A stretch of DNA of 5,284 bases from Clostridia bacterium (GTDB taxonomy: Bacteria > Bacillota > Clostridia > CAKSNL01 > HGM11501). Location of the stretch: the NCBI GenBank assembly GCA_030535815.1, contig JAUNRD010000154.1:1-5284 (forward strand), in the 5' to 3' direction. Both the position numbers and the translations under genes were made by a program. The notes below the pieces were generated by a model that saw only the letters and a program-made list of their open reading frames with translations, ran no database searches and was not told the DNA's origin. Below are positions 1-5,284 of the stretch, one piece after another (within the stretch, counting starts at the first letter, position 1; every line of letters begins with the position of its first letter).

Positions 1-2
1 TT

Positions 3-59
3 TCCGGTATGAGCGACACCTATGCCGAGCAGGTTTACAGAACAATCATAAATTTCTGA
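3..59 (+). CDS. C-terminal end of an unidentified upstream gene (5' truncated by window)
   Basis: A reading frame open from the left window edge gives 18 residues (SGMSDTYAEQVYRTIINF) and stops at TGA 57-59. The fragment is too short to assign to a family. Its reality is inferred from context: the stop lies 7 bases before the ATG of the RNase M5-like gene, and that gene's ribosome binding site (GAGG, 58-61) overlaps this stop codon. This is the usual arrangement of two coupled genes in one operon. A chance open frame of this length cannot be excluded. Confidence 0.5.
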   Translation, partial: SGMSDTYAEQVYRTIINF

Positions 60-66
60 GGTACAT

Positions 67-642
67 ATGCTTAAAATAGAAAGAACAATTATAGTTGAAG
101 GAAATTACGATAAAATAAAGCTTTCTAACTTGGTGGATGCCCATATCATTGCCACCAACGGCTTTCGCATTTTCCGAGATAAAGCTATGAAGGATATGAT
201 CAGGGCGCTTTGTAAGAAGACGGGAATTATTATCCTCACCGATTCTGACCGTGCGGGCTTTGTCATAAGAAATCATATTAAAAGCTTCTGCCACGAGGGT
301 GAAATATTGAACCTCTATATACCGGATGTAAAAGGAAAGGAAAAAAGAAAAGAAGAGCCTTCAAAGGAAGGGCTCCTCGGCGTTGAAGGTATGGAGGATG
401 AGGTTCTGATAAAGCTTTTATCCGAAGCCGACGTGAAAAGGGAGAAAAAAAGCGAGGTTTCCTATTACGAATTTTACACAGACGGCTTTGCAGGGGGAAT
501 GGGAAGTGCGGCATTAAGGGAAAAATTCTTAAAGGAAGTTAATCTTCCGAAAAGGCTTTCCGCCAAGGAAATGCTTAACGTAATAAACAGACTTTTCACT
601 CCGGAAGAGTACAGAAGTATAAGAGAAAAAATAAAAGCTTGA
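67..642 (+). CDS. rnmV: Ribonuclease M5-like Toprim protein (5S rRNA maturation)
   Basis: RNase M5 is the cytoplasmic Toprim-fold endonuclease that trims both ends of 5S rRNA precursor in low-GC Gram-positives, in Bacillus acting with ribosomal protein L18. Of 191 residues, about 1-110 form the Toprim domain. It has the catalytic Glu in IIVEG (E11), the paired aspartates in LTDSDRAG (D59, D61), and the family hallmark PSKEGLLGVEGM near residues 98-109. That segment follows a Lys/Arg/Glu-rich stretch (89-100) typical of clostridial members. Residues about 133-190 match the DUF4093-type C-terminal region (GG..SA.LREK....N....LSAKEML..INRL). Length is normal for the family. The ATG is chosen because GAGG (58-61) sits 5 bases upstream. 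The gene follows an upstream stop by 7 bases, so it is probably coupled to it. A bidirectional hairpin overlaps its stop codon. The 5S rRNA target is inferred from the family; the neighbouring 16S methyltransferase ksgA often seen next to rnmV is not present here. Confidence 0.9.
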   Translation: MLKIERTIIVEGNYDKIKLSNLVDAHIIATNGFRIFRDKAMKDMIRALCKKTGIIILTDSDRAGFVIRNHIKSFCHEGEILNLYIPDVKGKEKRKEEPSKEGLLGVEGMEDEVLIKLLSEADVKREKKSEVSYYEFYTDGFAGGMGSAALREKFLKEVNLPKRLSAKEMLNVINRLFTPEEYRSIREKIKA

Positions 643-671
643 GAAGAAAAAATCTCAAGCTTCTATTTTTT
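635..671 (+). terminator. Bidirectional intrinsic terminator between convergent rnmV and recD2
   Basis: A perfect 10-bp stem pairs 635-644 (AAGCTTGAGA) with 653-662 (TCTCAAGCTT) around an 8-base A-rich loop. On the plus strand it is followed by CTATTTTTTA (663-672). On the minus strand it is followed by a T-rich tract, the complement of 623-634. It can therefore end rnmV transcripts and those of the opposing recD2 operon. The left arm includes the last rnmV codons and its TGA (640-642), and the recD2 stop lies only 7 bases beyond the right arm. Confidence 0.88.
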
Positions 672-2865
672 ATGCTAATTTATCGCAAAGTGCGGAGTAC
701 CTCTTCTTTTCGGAATTGTTTCTTACCATTTCCTCGCAGGCTTCCATCATCCCCACAAGGACAACTAATGTTTTTGCTCTTGTTACTGCGGTGTAGAATA
801 AATTTCTCGTCATAAGCTGGGGAGCGCATTTATAAACCGGCATAACCACACATTCAAATTCACTACCCTGGCTCTTATGCACTGTTACGGCATAGGCGAG
901 AGTGATGTGAGTCATCTGGTCGTATGTATAGCTCGCTTCTCTTCCGTCATCAAAGCGGATTTTAACCGCCTTATGGAACTTATTTATGCTTTCGATTATC
1001 CCCATATCGCCGTTGAAAATTCCGCTTCCGGTTTCGCTGCCTTTTGTCCACTCCAAATTATAGTCGTTTTCGGTCTGCATAACCTTGTCCCCTTCGCGGA
1101 AAATTATGTCTGCCATTCGGAGCTCTGACTTATTTTTATCCGGAGGATTTAATGCTTCCTGAAGGGAAGCGTTGAGGGCAAAGGTACCGATTAAAGATTT
1201 TTTGACCGGGGTGACAACCTGAATATCCGTCAGGGGATTGAAGTTATATTTTCGTGGCAGGCGGTTTTTACAAAGGTCTGTAATGGTGTCCGTTATCGTC
1301 TGGGCAGACTGTCTTACCACGAGGAAAAAGTCGTTATCCGATTTATTGTAGGTTGGAATTTCGCCGTTATTTATTCTGTGGGCGTTGGTAACAATCATAC
1401 TTTCCGCCGCCTGGCGGTAGATATAGGTAAGGTGCAATGTTTCAACTGCATCACTTTGGATTATATCCTTAAGCACGCTTCCCGCACCTACTGATGGGAG
1501 CTGGTCGGCATCCCCAAGCAGGATAAGTCCCGTGCCGGGAGCAAGAGCCTTGGTTAAGCTGTTCATTAAAAGCGTGTCAACCATACTTACCTCGTCCACA
1601 ATTAAAAAGTCGGTATCAAGCGGGTTATTTTCATCGTGGGAAAAGTAGGGCACATCGCCCTTGGAATATTCAATTTCAAGTAAGCGGTGCAAGGTTTTTG
1701 CCTCGCACAGGCAGGCATCGGACATTCTTTTTGCGGCACGTCCTGTGGGAGCGGCAAGGCAGTAGGACAATCCCTTTGCTTCAAGGCAGTGAATAATTGT
1801 CCTGATAATTGTGGTTTTACCCGTACCGGGGCCGCCGGTGATTACGGTAACACCACCGTAAATTGCTCTTTTAACTGCATATTTCTGTTCTTCTGAAAGA
1901 ATTATTCCGCTTTTCTTTTCGGAGTTTCTTATGTGGGAATCAAGGGATGAAAGCTCTTCTTCCAGGGGCTCCTTTTTTAATGCGGAAAGCTTTTTTGAAA
2001 TCTGCCTTTCAGCGTTGTAATATATTGAAAGCTGATAGCATTTGCCTTCGTCGTAGGACTCAAAGGAATATAGCTCTTTTTGGAGTAAAAGGGCGGTGTA
2101 CTGATTTATTACAAGCTCCTCATCCACATTTAAAAGACCTGCTGTATATTCCGTAAGCTGAGTTTCGGGGAGATAGGTGTGTCCCATGGCAATGGCAACG
2201 GTGGATAAAACGTGGCGGATACCGCTTTTTATTCTGTCCGGAGATGAGGTTTCGCCCTGCATGGCCATTGCGATTTTGTCGGCGGATTCAAAGCCGATTC
2301 CGTGGACCTTATCGCAGAGAACATAAGGATTCTGTTTGATTTCGTTTACCGCATCGCTTCCCAGTGTTGTATTGGCGCGCATTGCCATTTCTACGCTGAC
2401 ACCGTAGTTCTGAAGAAACATTATGGTGTTCTGAACCGTTCTTTTTTCTATATAGGATGCCTGAATGGCAAAGGCCTTGTCCTTTGTTATGCCTTTTATT
2501 TTAGAAAGCTTTAACGGGTCCGATTCTATTACTTTTAATGTATCGCTTCCGAACTCGTCCACAATTTTGCGGGCGGTGGCTTCGCCCACGCCCTTTATAA
2601 TTCCTGAGGAAAGGTATAAAAGTATGGCGCCTGCTTCCTTTGGCATAAGACGTTCAAACATAGTTACGGAGAACTGTTCACCGTAGGAAGGGTTATTTAC
2701 CCAGCTTCCGGTAAGACGAACCTGTTCCCCGCAAGCCAAAGAAGGCATACAGCCAACGGCGCATATCAAGGCGTTGTCGCTTGAGATATCGCATACTGTA
2801 TACCCGTTATTCTGATTTTGGTAGGTTATGTGTTCAACTGTTCCTTCAAGTATCTCTGTCGACAA
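670..2865 (-). CDS. recD2: RecD2 family ATP-dependent 5'-3' DNA helicase
   Basis: RecD2 (RecD-like, not part of RecBCD) is a superfamily 1B helicase that unwinds DNA 5' to 3' and is linked to repair and replication-fork maintenance in Bacillota and Deinococcus. The 731-residue length is typical. In order: an OB-like N-terminal domain (about 1-73); a helix-hairpin-helix region (about 88-135, GIIKGVGEATARKI and KIKGITKDKA); Walker A GGPGTGKTT (344-352, K350); motif Ia APTGRAAKRM (372-381); Walker B LIVDEVSMVD (421-430); motif III GDADQLPSVGAG (451-462); the YRQ arginine motif (483-485); motif V AVTVHKSQGSEF (659-670); and motif VI NLFYTAVTRAK (688-698). All core motifs are intact. The start is TTG (2865-2863), supported by GGGAGG 9 bases upstream and by the family-like N-terminus (ILEGTVEHITYQNQNNGYTV). 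It overlaps the preceding small gene by 20 bases, which suggests translational coupling, and it is the last gene of a three-gene operon. No recB or recC is visible. Confidence 0.96.
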   Translation of the reverse strand: MSTEILEGTVEHITYQNQNNGYTVCDISSDNALICAVGCMPSLACGEQVRLTGSWVNNPSYGEQFSVTMFERLMPKEAGAILLYLSSGIIKGVGEATARKIVDEFGSDTLKVIESDPLKLSKIKGITKDKAFAIQASYIEKRTVQNTIMFLQNYGVSVEMAMRANTTLGSDAVNEIKQNPYVLCDKVHGIGFESADKIAMAMQGETSSPDRIKSGIRHVLSTVAIAMGHTYLPETQLTEYTAGLLNVDEELVINQYTALLLQKELYSFESYDEGKCYQLSIYYNAERQISKKLSALKKEPLEEELSSLDSHIRNSEKKSGIILSEEQKYAVKRAIYGGVTVITGGPGTGKTTIIRTIIHCLEAKGLSYCLAAPTGRAAKRMSDACLCEAKTLHRLLEIEYSKGDVPYFSHDENNPLDTDFLIVDEVSMVDTLLMNSLTKALAPGTGLILLGDADQLPSVGAGSVLKDIIQSDAVETLHLTYIYRQAAESMIVTNAHRINNGEIPTYNKSDNDFFLVVRQSAQTITDTITDLCKNRLPRKYNFNPLTDIQVVTPVKKSLIGTFALNASLQEALNPPDKNKSELRMADIIFREGDKVMQTENDYNLEWTKGSETGSGIFNGDMGIIESINKFHKAVKIRFDDGREASYTYDQMTHITLAYAVTVHKSQGSEFECVVMPVYKCAPQLMTRNLFYTAVTRAKTLVVLVGMMEACEEMVRNNSEKKRYSALCDKLA

Positions 2866-3115
2866 CCGTCAGTACCTCCCTTATAAAATAGTGCTTTTCA
2901 AGATATTTAAAATATTTTTCATCGTAGGTGTTTGTTACTATGTAAACCGAATTTGATTTTGCACTTTCAGACTCTGACAGAAGCTTTGCAATATCATAAG
3001 GGGTAAGTGCTGTGATAATAATGCTGCACTTAGGCTTTTCGTGCATAGCTCGCAATAGGATGAACATTGATAAAAATACAAAAACTGAGATTACGCAATA
3101 AATTACAGGGAACAT
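2846..3115 (-). CDS. Small membrane-anchored protein of unknown function
   Basis: I do not recognise this 89-residue protein. One hydrophobic segment (about residues 3-22, PVIYCVISVFVFLSMFILLR) looks like an uncleaved N-terminal membrane anchor. It is followed by a soluble part of about 65 residues with alternating beta-like and helical stretches (CSIIITAL, DIAKLLSESESA, SVYIVTN, KYFKYLEKHYFIREVLTVV), which could form a small alpha/beta domain. No catalytic motif is apparent. The ATG (3115-3113) has a strong AGGAGG (3121-3126) 5 bases upstream, so it is very probably translated. That site is buried in a hairpin (see 3117-3155). The gene lies 50 bases after the COG2426 stop and overlaps recD2 by 20 bases, so it is the middle gene of the operon. 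The tight packing says it is co-expressed with RecD2 but does not prove a shared function. Confidence 0.8.
   Translation of the reverse strand: MFPVIYCVISVFVFLSMFILLRAMHEKPKCSIIITALTPYDIAKLLSESESAKSNSVYIVTNTYDEKYFKYLEKHYFIREVLTVVDRDT
2875..2880 (-). promoter_or_regulatory. Ribosome binding site fixing the TTG start of recD2
   Basis: Read on the minus strand, GGGAGG is followed by 9 bases and then TTG (2865-2863). There is no ATG or GTG in a better position, and the protein aligns with RecD2 N-termini from this codon. The site lies inside the coding sequence of the upstream small gene, so ribosomes finishing that gene pass over it. Confidence 0.75.
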
Positions 3116-3116
3116 A

Positions 3117-3155
3117 AAATCCTCCTTTTTAACAGATTATGCAAAAAGAGGATTT
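3117..3155 (-). promoter_or_regulatory. Hairpin sequestering the ribosome binding site of the small membrane protein
   Basis: In minus-strand RNA, AAAUCCUC plus UUUUU (positions 3155-3143) pairs with AAAAAGGAGGAUUU (3130-3117). This gives 13 base pairs with one bulged G and a 12-base loop (3131-3142). The AGGAGG ribosome binding site (3126-3121) lies in the descending arm, and the AUG begins one base after the stem. The pairing is seen directly. A role in limiting translation, or coupling it to ribosomes finishing the upstream gene 11 bases earlier, is inference. Only a short U-run follows the stem, so it is a poor terminator candidate. Confidence 0.6.
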
Positions 3156-3165
3156 ATGTACATAA

Positions 3166-3666
3166 TTAAAATAAGGAAATTAAAAATTTTACAGCCTGAG
3201 AGCCAAGGGTCATAATAACGCCGGCACTAACTACGCCAAATAAAATGGCGGGAAAACTGTCTTTTATGCGCATTTCAAGGAATGAGGCGACTAATGCTCC
3301 CGTCCACGCCCCTGTGCCGGGGAGAGGGATTGCGACGAATATAAAAAGCCCTAACTTTTCATATTTGGTGATTTTATCCTTGTTTTTTTCAACCTTTTCT
3401 TCAAGCCATTTTGCCACAGGGGCAAACATACGGGTTTTTTTAAGCCATCGTATTATTGGTCTTGCAAAGAGGATGATAAAAGGAACGGGAATAAGGTTTC
3501 CGATTATTGAAACAACCAGTATCCATAATGTGTCAAGCCCGAGGGCTGTGCCAACCGGAACAGCACCGCGAAGCTCCACAATGGGAATCATAGAAATTAA
3601 AAAAGTCATTAAGTATTTCATACCTTCTGAAAGGTTTATAAAATGCTCTATGAAAAATTCTGTCAA
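3166..3666 (-). CDS. COG2426 / 'small multidrug export' family membrane protein
   Basis: An integral membrane protein of the Sm_multidrug_ex family (COG2426, PF06695), shown by the two near-symmetric signatures PIVELRGAVPVG and IPLPGTGAWTGALVAS, with loop prolines and glycines between hydrophobic segments. There are about four membrane segments, a charged cytoplasmic-looking stretch in the middle (RWLKKTR...EEKVEKNKDKITKYEK), and a hydrophobic C-terminus. Despite the family name, drug export is not well established for these proteins; the fold resembles the DedA/SNARE-associated group. The start is uncertain. GTG at 3675-3673 (169 residues) leaves only one base after GAGGGG, whereas TTG at 3666-3664 (166 residues) has GGGGAG 8 bases upstream and is preferred here. 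The gene is first in its operon, directly after a near-consensus promoter. I see no evidence for a transported substrate. Confidence 0.88.
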   Translation of the reverse strand: MTEFFIEHFINLSEGMKYLMTFLISMIPIVELRGAVPVGTALGLDTLWILVVSIIGNLIPVPFIILFARPIIRWLKKTRMFAPVAKWLEEKVEKNKDKITKYEKLGLFIFVAIPLPGTGAWTGALVASFLEMRIKDSFPAILFGVVSAGVIMTLGSQAVKFLISLF

Positions 3667-3696
3667 CTTTGACACTCCCCTCAGCTTATTATATTA

Positions 3697-3725
3697 ATCA
3701 TACCCTAAATAAAGAATAATGTCAA
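3697..3725 (-). promoter_or_regulatory. Sigma-A-type promoter of the COG2426-recD2 operon
   Basis: Read on the minus strand, a perfect -35 box TTGACA (3725-3720) is followed by a 17-base spacer and TATGAT (3702-3697), five of six matches to the -10 consensus. The expected transcript start is near 3690, leaving a leader of about 15-25 bases before the first gene. An AT-rich stretch upstream of the -35 box (3729-3757) could act as an UP element. No dedicated operator is evident. Confidence 0.85.
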
Positions 3726-3759
3726 CGAAAATTTTTATTTATAAATTTATTTAATATAC

Positions 3760-3788
3760 TTGATTTTTGAGAAGAAATGGTGTATTAT
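3760..3788 (+). promoter_or_regulatory. Probable sigma-A-type promoter of yebC
   Basis: TTGATT (3760-3765) and TATTAT (3783-3788) are separated by 17 bases, matching the -35 consensus at four of six positions and the -10 consensus at five of six. The predicted start is near 3795, giving a leader of about 26 bases that contains the ribosome binding site AAAAGGAG (3805-3812). It is divergent from the operon promoter; the two -35 boxes are 34 bases apart across very AT-rich DNA. Confidence 0.7.
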
Positions 3789-3820
3789 TAATTAGTTAGT
3801 ATATAAAAGGAGTGAAGAAA

Positions 3821-4558
3821 ATGTCAGGCCATTCCAAATGGAACAACATTAAAAGAAAGAAAGAAAAGACCGATGGCGAAAGAGCGAAGATTTTTACAAA
3901 GCTGGGACGTGAAATTGCCGTAATCGTTAAGATGGGCGGTCCCGACCCCAATGCAAATGCAAGACTTAAGGATATTATAGCAAAGGCAAAGTCCAACAAT
4001 ATGCCCAATGACAACATTCAGCGTTGTATCAAGAAGGCGGCAGGTGAGGGCGAAGCAGATAACTACGAAGATATCACATACGAAGGCTACGGCCCCAACG
4101 GTATCGCAGTAATGGTAAAGGCCCTTACCGATAATCGTAACCGTACCGCAGCCAATATGCGTCACTACTTTGATAAGTACGGAGGAAACTTAGGTACCAA
4201 CGGCTGCGCTTCCATTATGTTTGAAAGAAAAGGAATTATCATCGTTGAAAAGGAAAATGTGGCTGACGAGGATGAACTTACAATGGCGGCACTTGATGCA
4301 GGCGCACTTGACATTTCCGACAATGAGGATTGCTTTGAAATTATAACAGAGCCTGCCGATGTATGGAACGTATCAGAGGCGCTTACCAATGCAGGAGTTA
4401 CCGTTGCTGATACTGAGGATACCTATGCACCCATCACAACTGTTGAACTTACAGACCCCGACCAGATTAAAAATATGACAAAGTTGGTTGAGATGCTGGA
4501 AGATGACGATGACGTTCAGGACGTTTACCATAACTGGGACGAGCCCGACGAAGAATAA
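3821..4558 (+). CDS. yebC: YebC/TACO1 family protein
   Basis: A 245-residue cytoplasmic protein of the YebC/TACO1 family (PF01709). Members were first described as transcriptional regulators (for example PmpR). More recent work links bacterial and mitochondrial members to translation, helping ribosomes through difficult proline-rich stretches. Hallmarks are the N-terminus MSGHSKWNNIKRKKEKTDGERAKIFTKLGREI split over residues 1-32, MPNDNIQRCIKKAAG (61-75), YEGYGPNGIAVMV (87-99), LTDNRNRTAANMRHYFDKYG (102-121), GGNLGTNGCASIMFERKG (121-138), and an acidic tail ending DEPDEE. ATG 3821 is chosen because the family begins MSGHSKW and AAAAGGAG lies 8 bases upstream. The in-frame GTG at 3812 lies within that binding site. 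The gene is monocistronic here, with its own promoter and terminator. The specific target is not readable from sequence. Confidence 0.95.
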   Translation: MSGHSKWNNIKRKKEKTDGERAKIFTKLGREIAVIVKMGGPDPNANARLKDIIAKAKSNNMPNDNIQRCIKKAAGEGEADNYEDITYEGYGPNGIAVMVKALTDNRNRTAANMRHYFDKYGGNLGTNGCASIMFERKGIIIVEKENVADEDELTMAALDAGALDISDNEDCFEIITEPADVWNVSEALTNAGVTVADTEDTYAPITTVELTDPDQIKNMTKLVEMLEDDDDVQDVYHNWDEPDEE

Positions 4559-4568
4559 GTGAAATGAA

Positions 4569-4605
4569 AATGCTTCAGGCAAATGTTGTGCCTAAAGCAT
4601 TTTTT
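4569..4605 (+). terminator. Intrinsic terminator after yebC
   Basis: Arms 4569-4581 (AATGCTTCAGGCA) and 4589-4601 (TGCCTAAAGCATT) pair over 13 positions with a single C-A mismatch around a 7-base loop. Two more A-T pairs are possible outward, and a T-run (4600-4605) follows. It begins 10 bases after the yebC stop. On the minus strand the same hairpin is followed by TTTTCATTTC, so it may also end the convergent gene at 4616, less efficiently. Confidence 0.87.
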
Positions 4606-4615
4606 ATTATCGGGA

Positions 4616-5284
4616 TTATTTTTCTACCATTTCAAAGGAAGATAAGATAGAAGCAATTTCTGATTTTGTTGCCTCTGTATCGTAAAGCTCATCATAAGCG
4701 GTCATAATTATTACAAGACAGTTATTTTCATAAATGAAATACACTGTTGCATAGCTTGCCGGTTTGTTTTCGGAAGATTCTTTCATAGAGAAGGTATAAG
4801 CGTTATGGCCGTTGAATTTAGTGGACTTCATATCGCTTGTAATTGTTGCGCCGGCTTCTTTTACGCTTTTAATCATATCTTTTATCTGAGTTTTAAGCTC
4901 GGTTGCAGTATATTTTTTATCTGTGGAAGAGGAAATCATAATTGAAGCTTCAGCGTAGTCAGATTCAAACTGAGCGCTTGTTCCGTAGCTTGAAGGAGCC
5001 CATGTTGCAGGGGCTTTTATTGTCCAGTGATCGTTTTTTACGGGAACAATCATGTCAGGATTGTTCTGGCTTCTTAAAGATGTTCCAAAGGTTTCGGGAT
5101 CAAGCTCTTCAACTTCTATGGAAGCAATAACGGCGTTTATGTCAATTTCAGCCTTGGGATCAACAATGAATGTGAGGTTGTAGATATATTCGCCTTTCTC
5201 AAAGAAATAATCAGTTAATGTATAATTATGGTCCTTAAAGCCCTGCTTTTTGTCTGTGTATTTGTAGAAGGTGATATCTCCTAT
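4616..5284 (-). CDS. Probable secreted or lipoprotein with PsbP/DcrB-like repeated domain (N-terminus beyond window)
   Basis: The minus-strand frame ending at TAA 4618-4616 stays open to the right edge, giving 222 residues. An internal ATG at 5053 would give a 145-residue product, but it has no clear binding site and cuts through a continuous folded region, so the gene is read as 5' truncated. The last 145 residues resemble PsbP/DcrB-like extracytoplasmic domains. They run from a WTIKAPATW strand through EASIMISSSTD, KDMIKSVKEAGATITSD, FNGHNAYTFSMK and VYFIYENNCLVIIMTAYDE to IASILSSFEMVE. The preceding part ends with a similar pattern (YTLTDYFFEKGEYIYNLTFI ... VIASIEVEE), suggesting two tandem copies. 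The family call rests on pattern resemblance only. A signal peptide or lipobox, if present, would lie outside the window. The gene converges on yebC across a shared terminator region. Confidence 0.7.
   Translation of the reverse strand: MGDITFYKYTDKKQGFKDHNYTLTDYFFEKGEYIYNLTFIVDPKAEIDINAVIASIEVEELDPETFGTSLRSQNNPDMIVPVKNDHWTIKAPATWAPSSYGTSAQFESDYAEASIMISSSTDKKYTATELKTQIKDMIKSVKEAGATITSDMKSTKFNGHNAYTFSMKESSENKPASYATVYFIYENNCLVIIMTAYDELYDTEATKSEIASILSSFEMVEK

Noticed and set aside
278..514. Minus-strand frame opposite rnmV
   Set aside because: Low-complexity Pro/Phe/Arg composition typical of antisense translation, and rnmV motifs occupy the other strand.
877..2686. Several 60-83 residue open frames within the recD2 region on both strands
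   Set aside because: They lie inside or opposite an intact 731-residue helicase with all motifs in frame, and none has a recognisable protein pattern.
3130..3165. Possible internal promoter for the small gene and recD2 (CATAAT near 3137-3142 on the minus strand)
   Set aside because: No acceptable -35 box lies at the right distance, and the resemblance is expected in AT-rich DNA.
3245..3697. 150-residue plus-strand open frame opposite the COG2426 gene
   Set aside because: It is antisense to a gene with clear family signatures, has no recognisable motifs, and is explained as a shadow frame.
3812..3820. GTG start adding three residues to YebC
   Set aside because: The GTG lies within the ribosome binding site, while the family's conserved MSGHSKW begins at ATG 3821.
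3796..4582. Minus-strand frames opposite yebC
   Set aside because: They are antisense to a strongly conserved gene and show no motif.
1..5284. CRISPR arrays, tRNA/rRNA, insertion sequences, phage, toxin-antitoxin or defence gene clusters
   Set aside because: Reading both strands, I found no repeat-spacer pattern, cloverleaf, transposase, integrase or defence motif. RecD2 is a housekeeping-type helicase here and its neighbours do not resemble a defence system.

Overview
The window looks like ordinary chromosome from a low- to moderate-GC Gram-positive bacterium, most likely a member of the Clostridia (Bacillota). The evidence is strong GGAGG-type ribosome binding sites, TTG and probably TTG/GTG starts, sigma-A-type promoters with TTGACA/TATAAT-like boxes, U-tailed intrinsic terminators, and clostridial-type gene families: RNase M5 with the C-terminal DUF4093-like region, RecD2 without RecBC, a COG2426 small membrane protein, and YebC. 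I cannot name a genus.

Layout from left to right: (1) the last codons of an unidentified plus-strand gene (3-59), followed after 7 bases by an RNase M5-like Toprim gene (67-642) that appears translationally coupled to it. (2) A strong hairpin (635-662) that can terminate transcription from both sides, because it has T-rich tracts on both flanks and separates two convergent units. (3) A three-gene minus-strand operon read from about 3690 down to 670: COG2426 small membrane protein, a small unrecognised membrane-anchored protein, and the RecD2 helicase. The small gene overlaps recD2 by 20 bases, and recD2 starts at TTG. A near-consensus promoter (3697-3725) serves the operon. (4) A divergent 145-base intergenic region with a second promoter (3760-3788) for plus-strand yebC (3821-4558), which ends at its own hairpin terminator (4569-4605). 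(5) The C-terminal 222 residues of a minus-strand protein (4616-5284) that enters from beyond the right edge. It looks extracytoplasmic, with a PsbP/DcrB-like repeated domain.

The functions are housekeeping: 5S rRNA maturation, DNA repair/replication helicase, and a translation- or transcription-linked YebC factor. I find no mobile element, CRISPR array, tRNA/rRNA, phage or toxin/defence signature, and no convincing novel multi-gene system. The best leads are the unrecognised small membrane protein between the COG2426 gene and recD2, its ribosome binding site buried in a 13-bp hairpin, and the apparently duplicated domain in the truncated right-edge protein.
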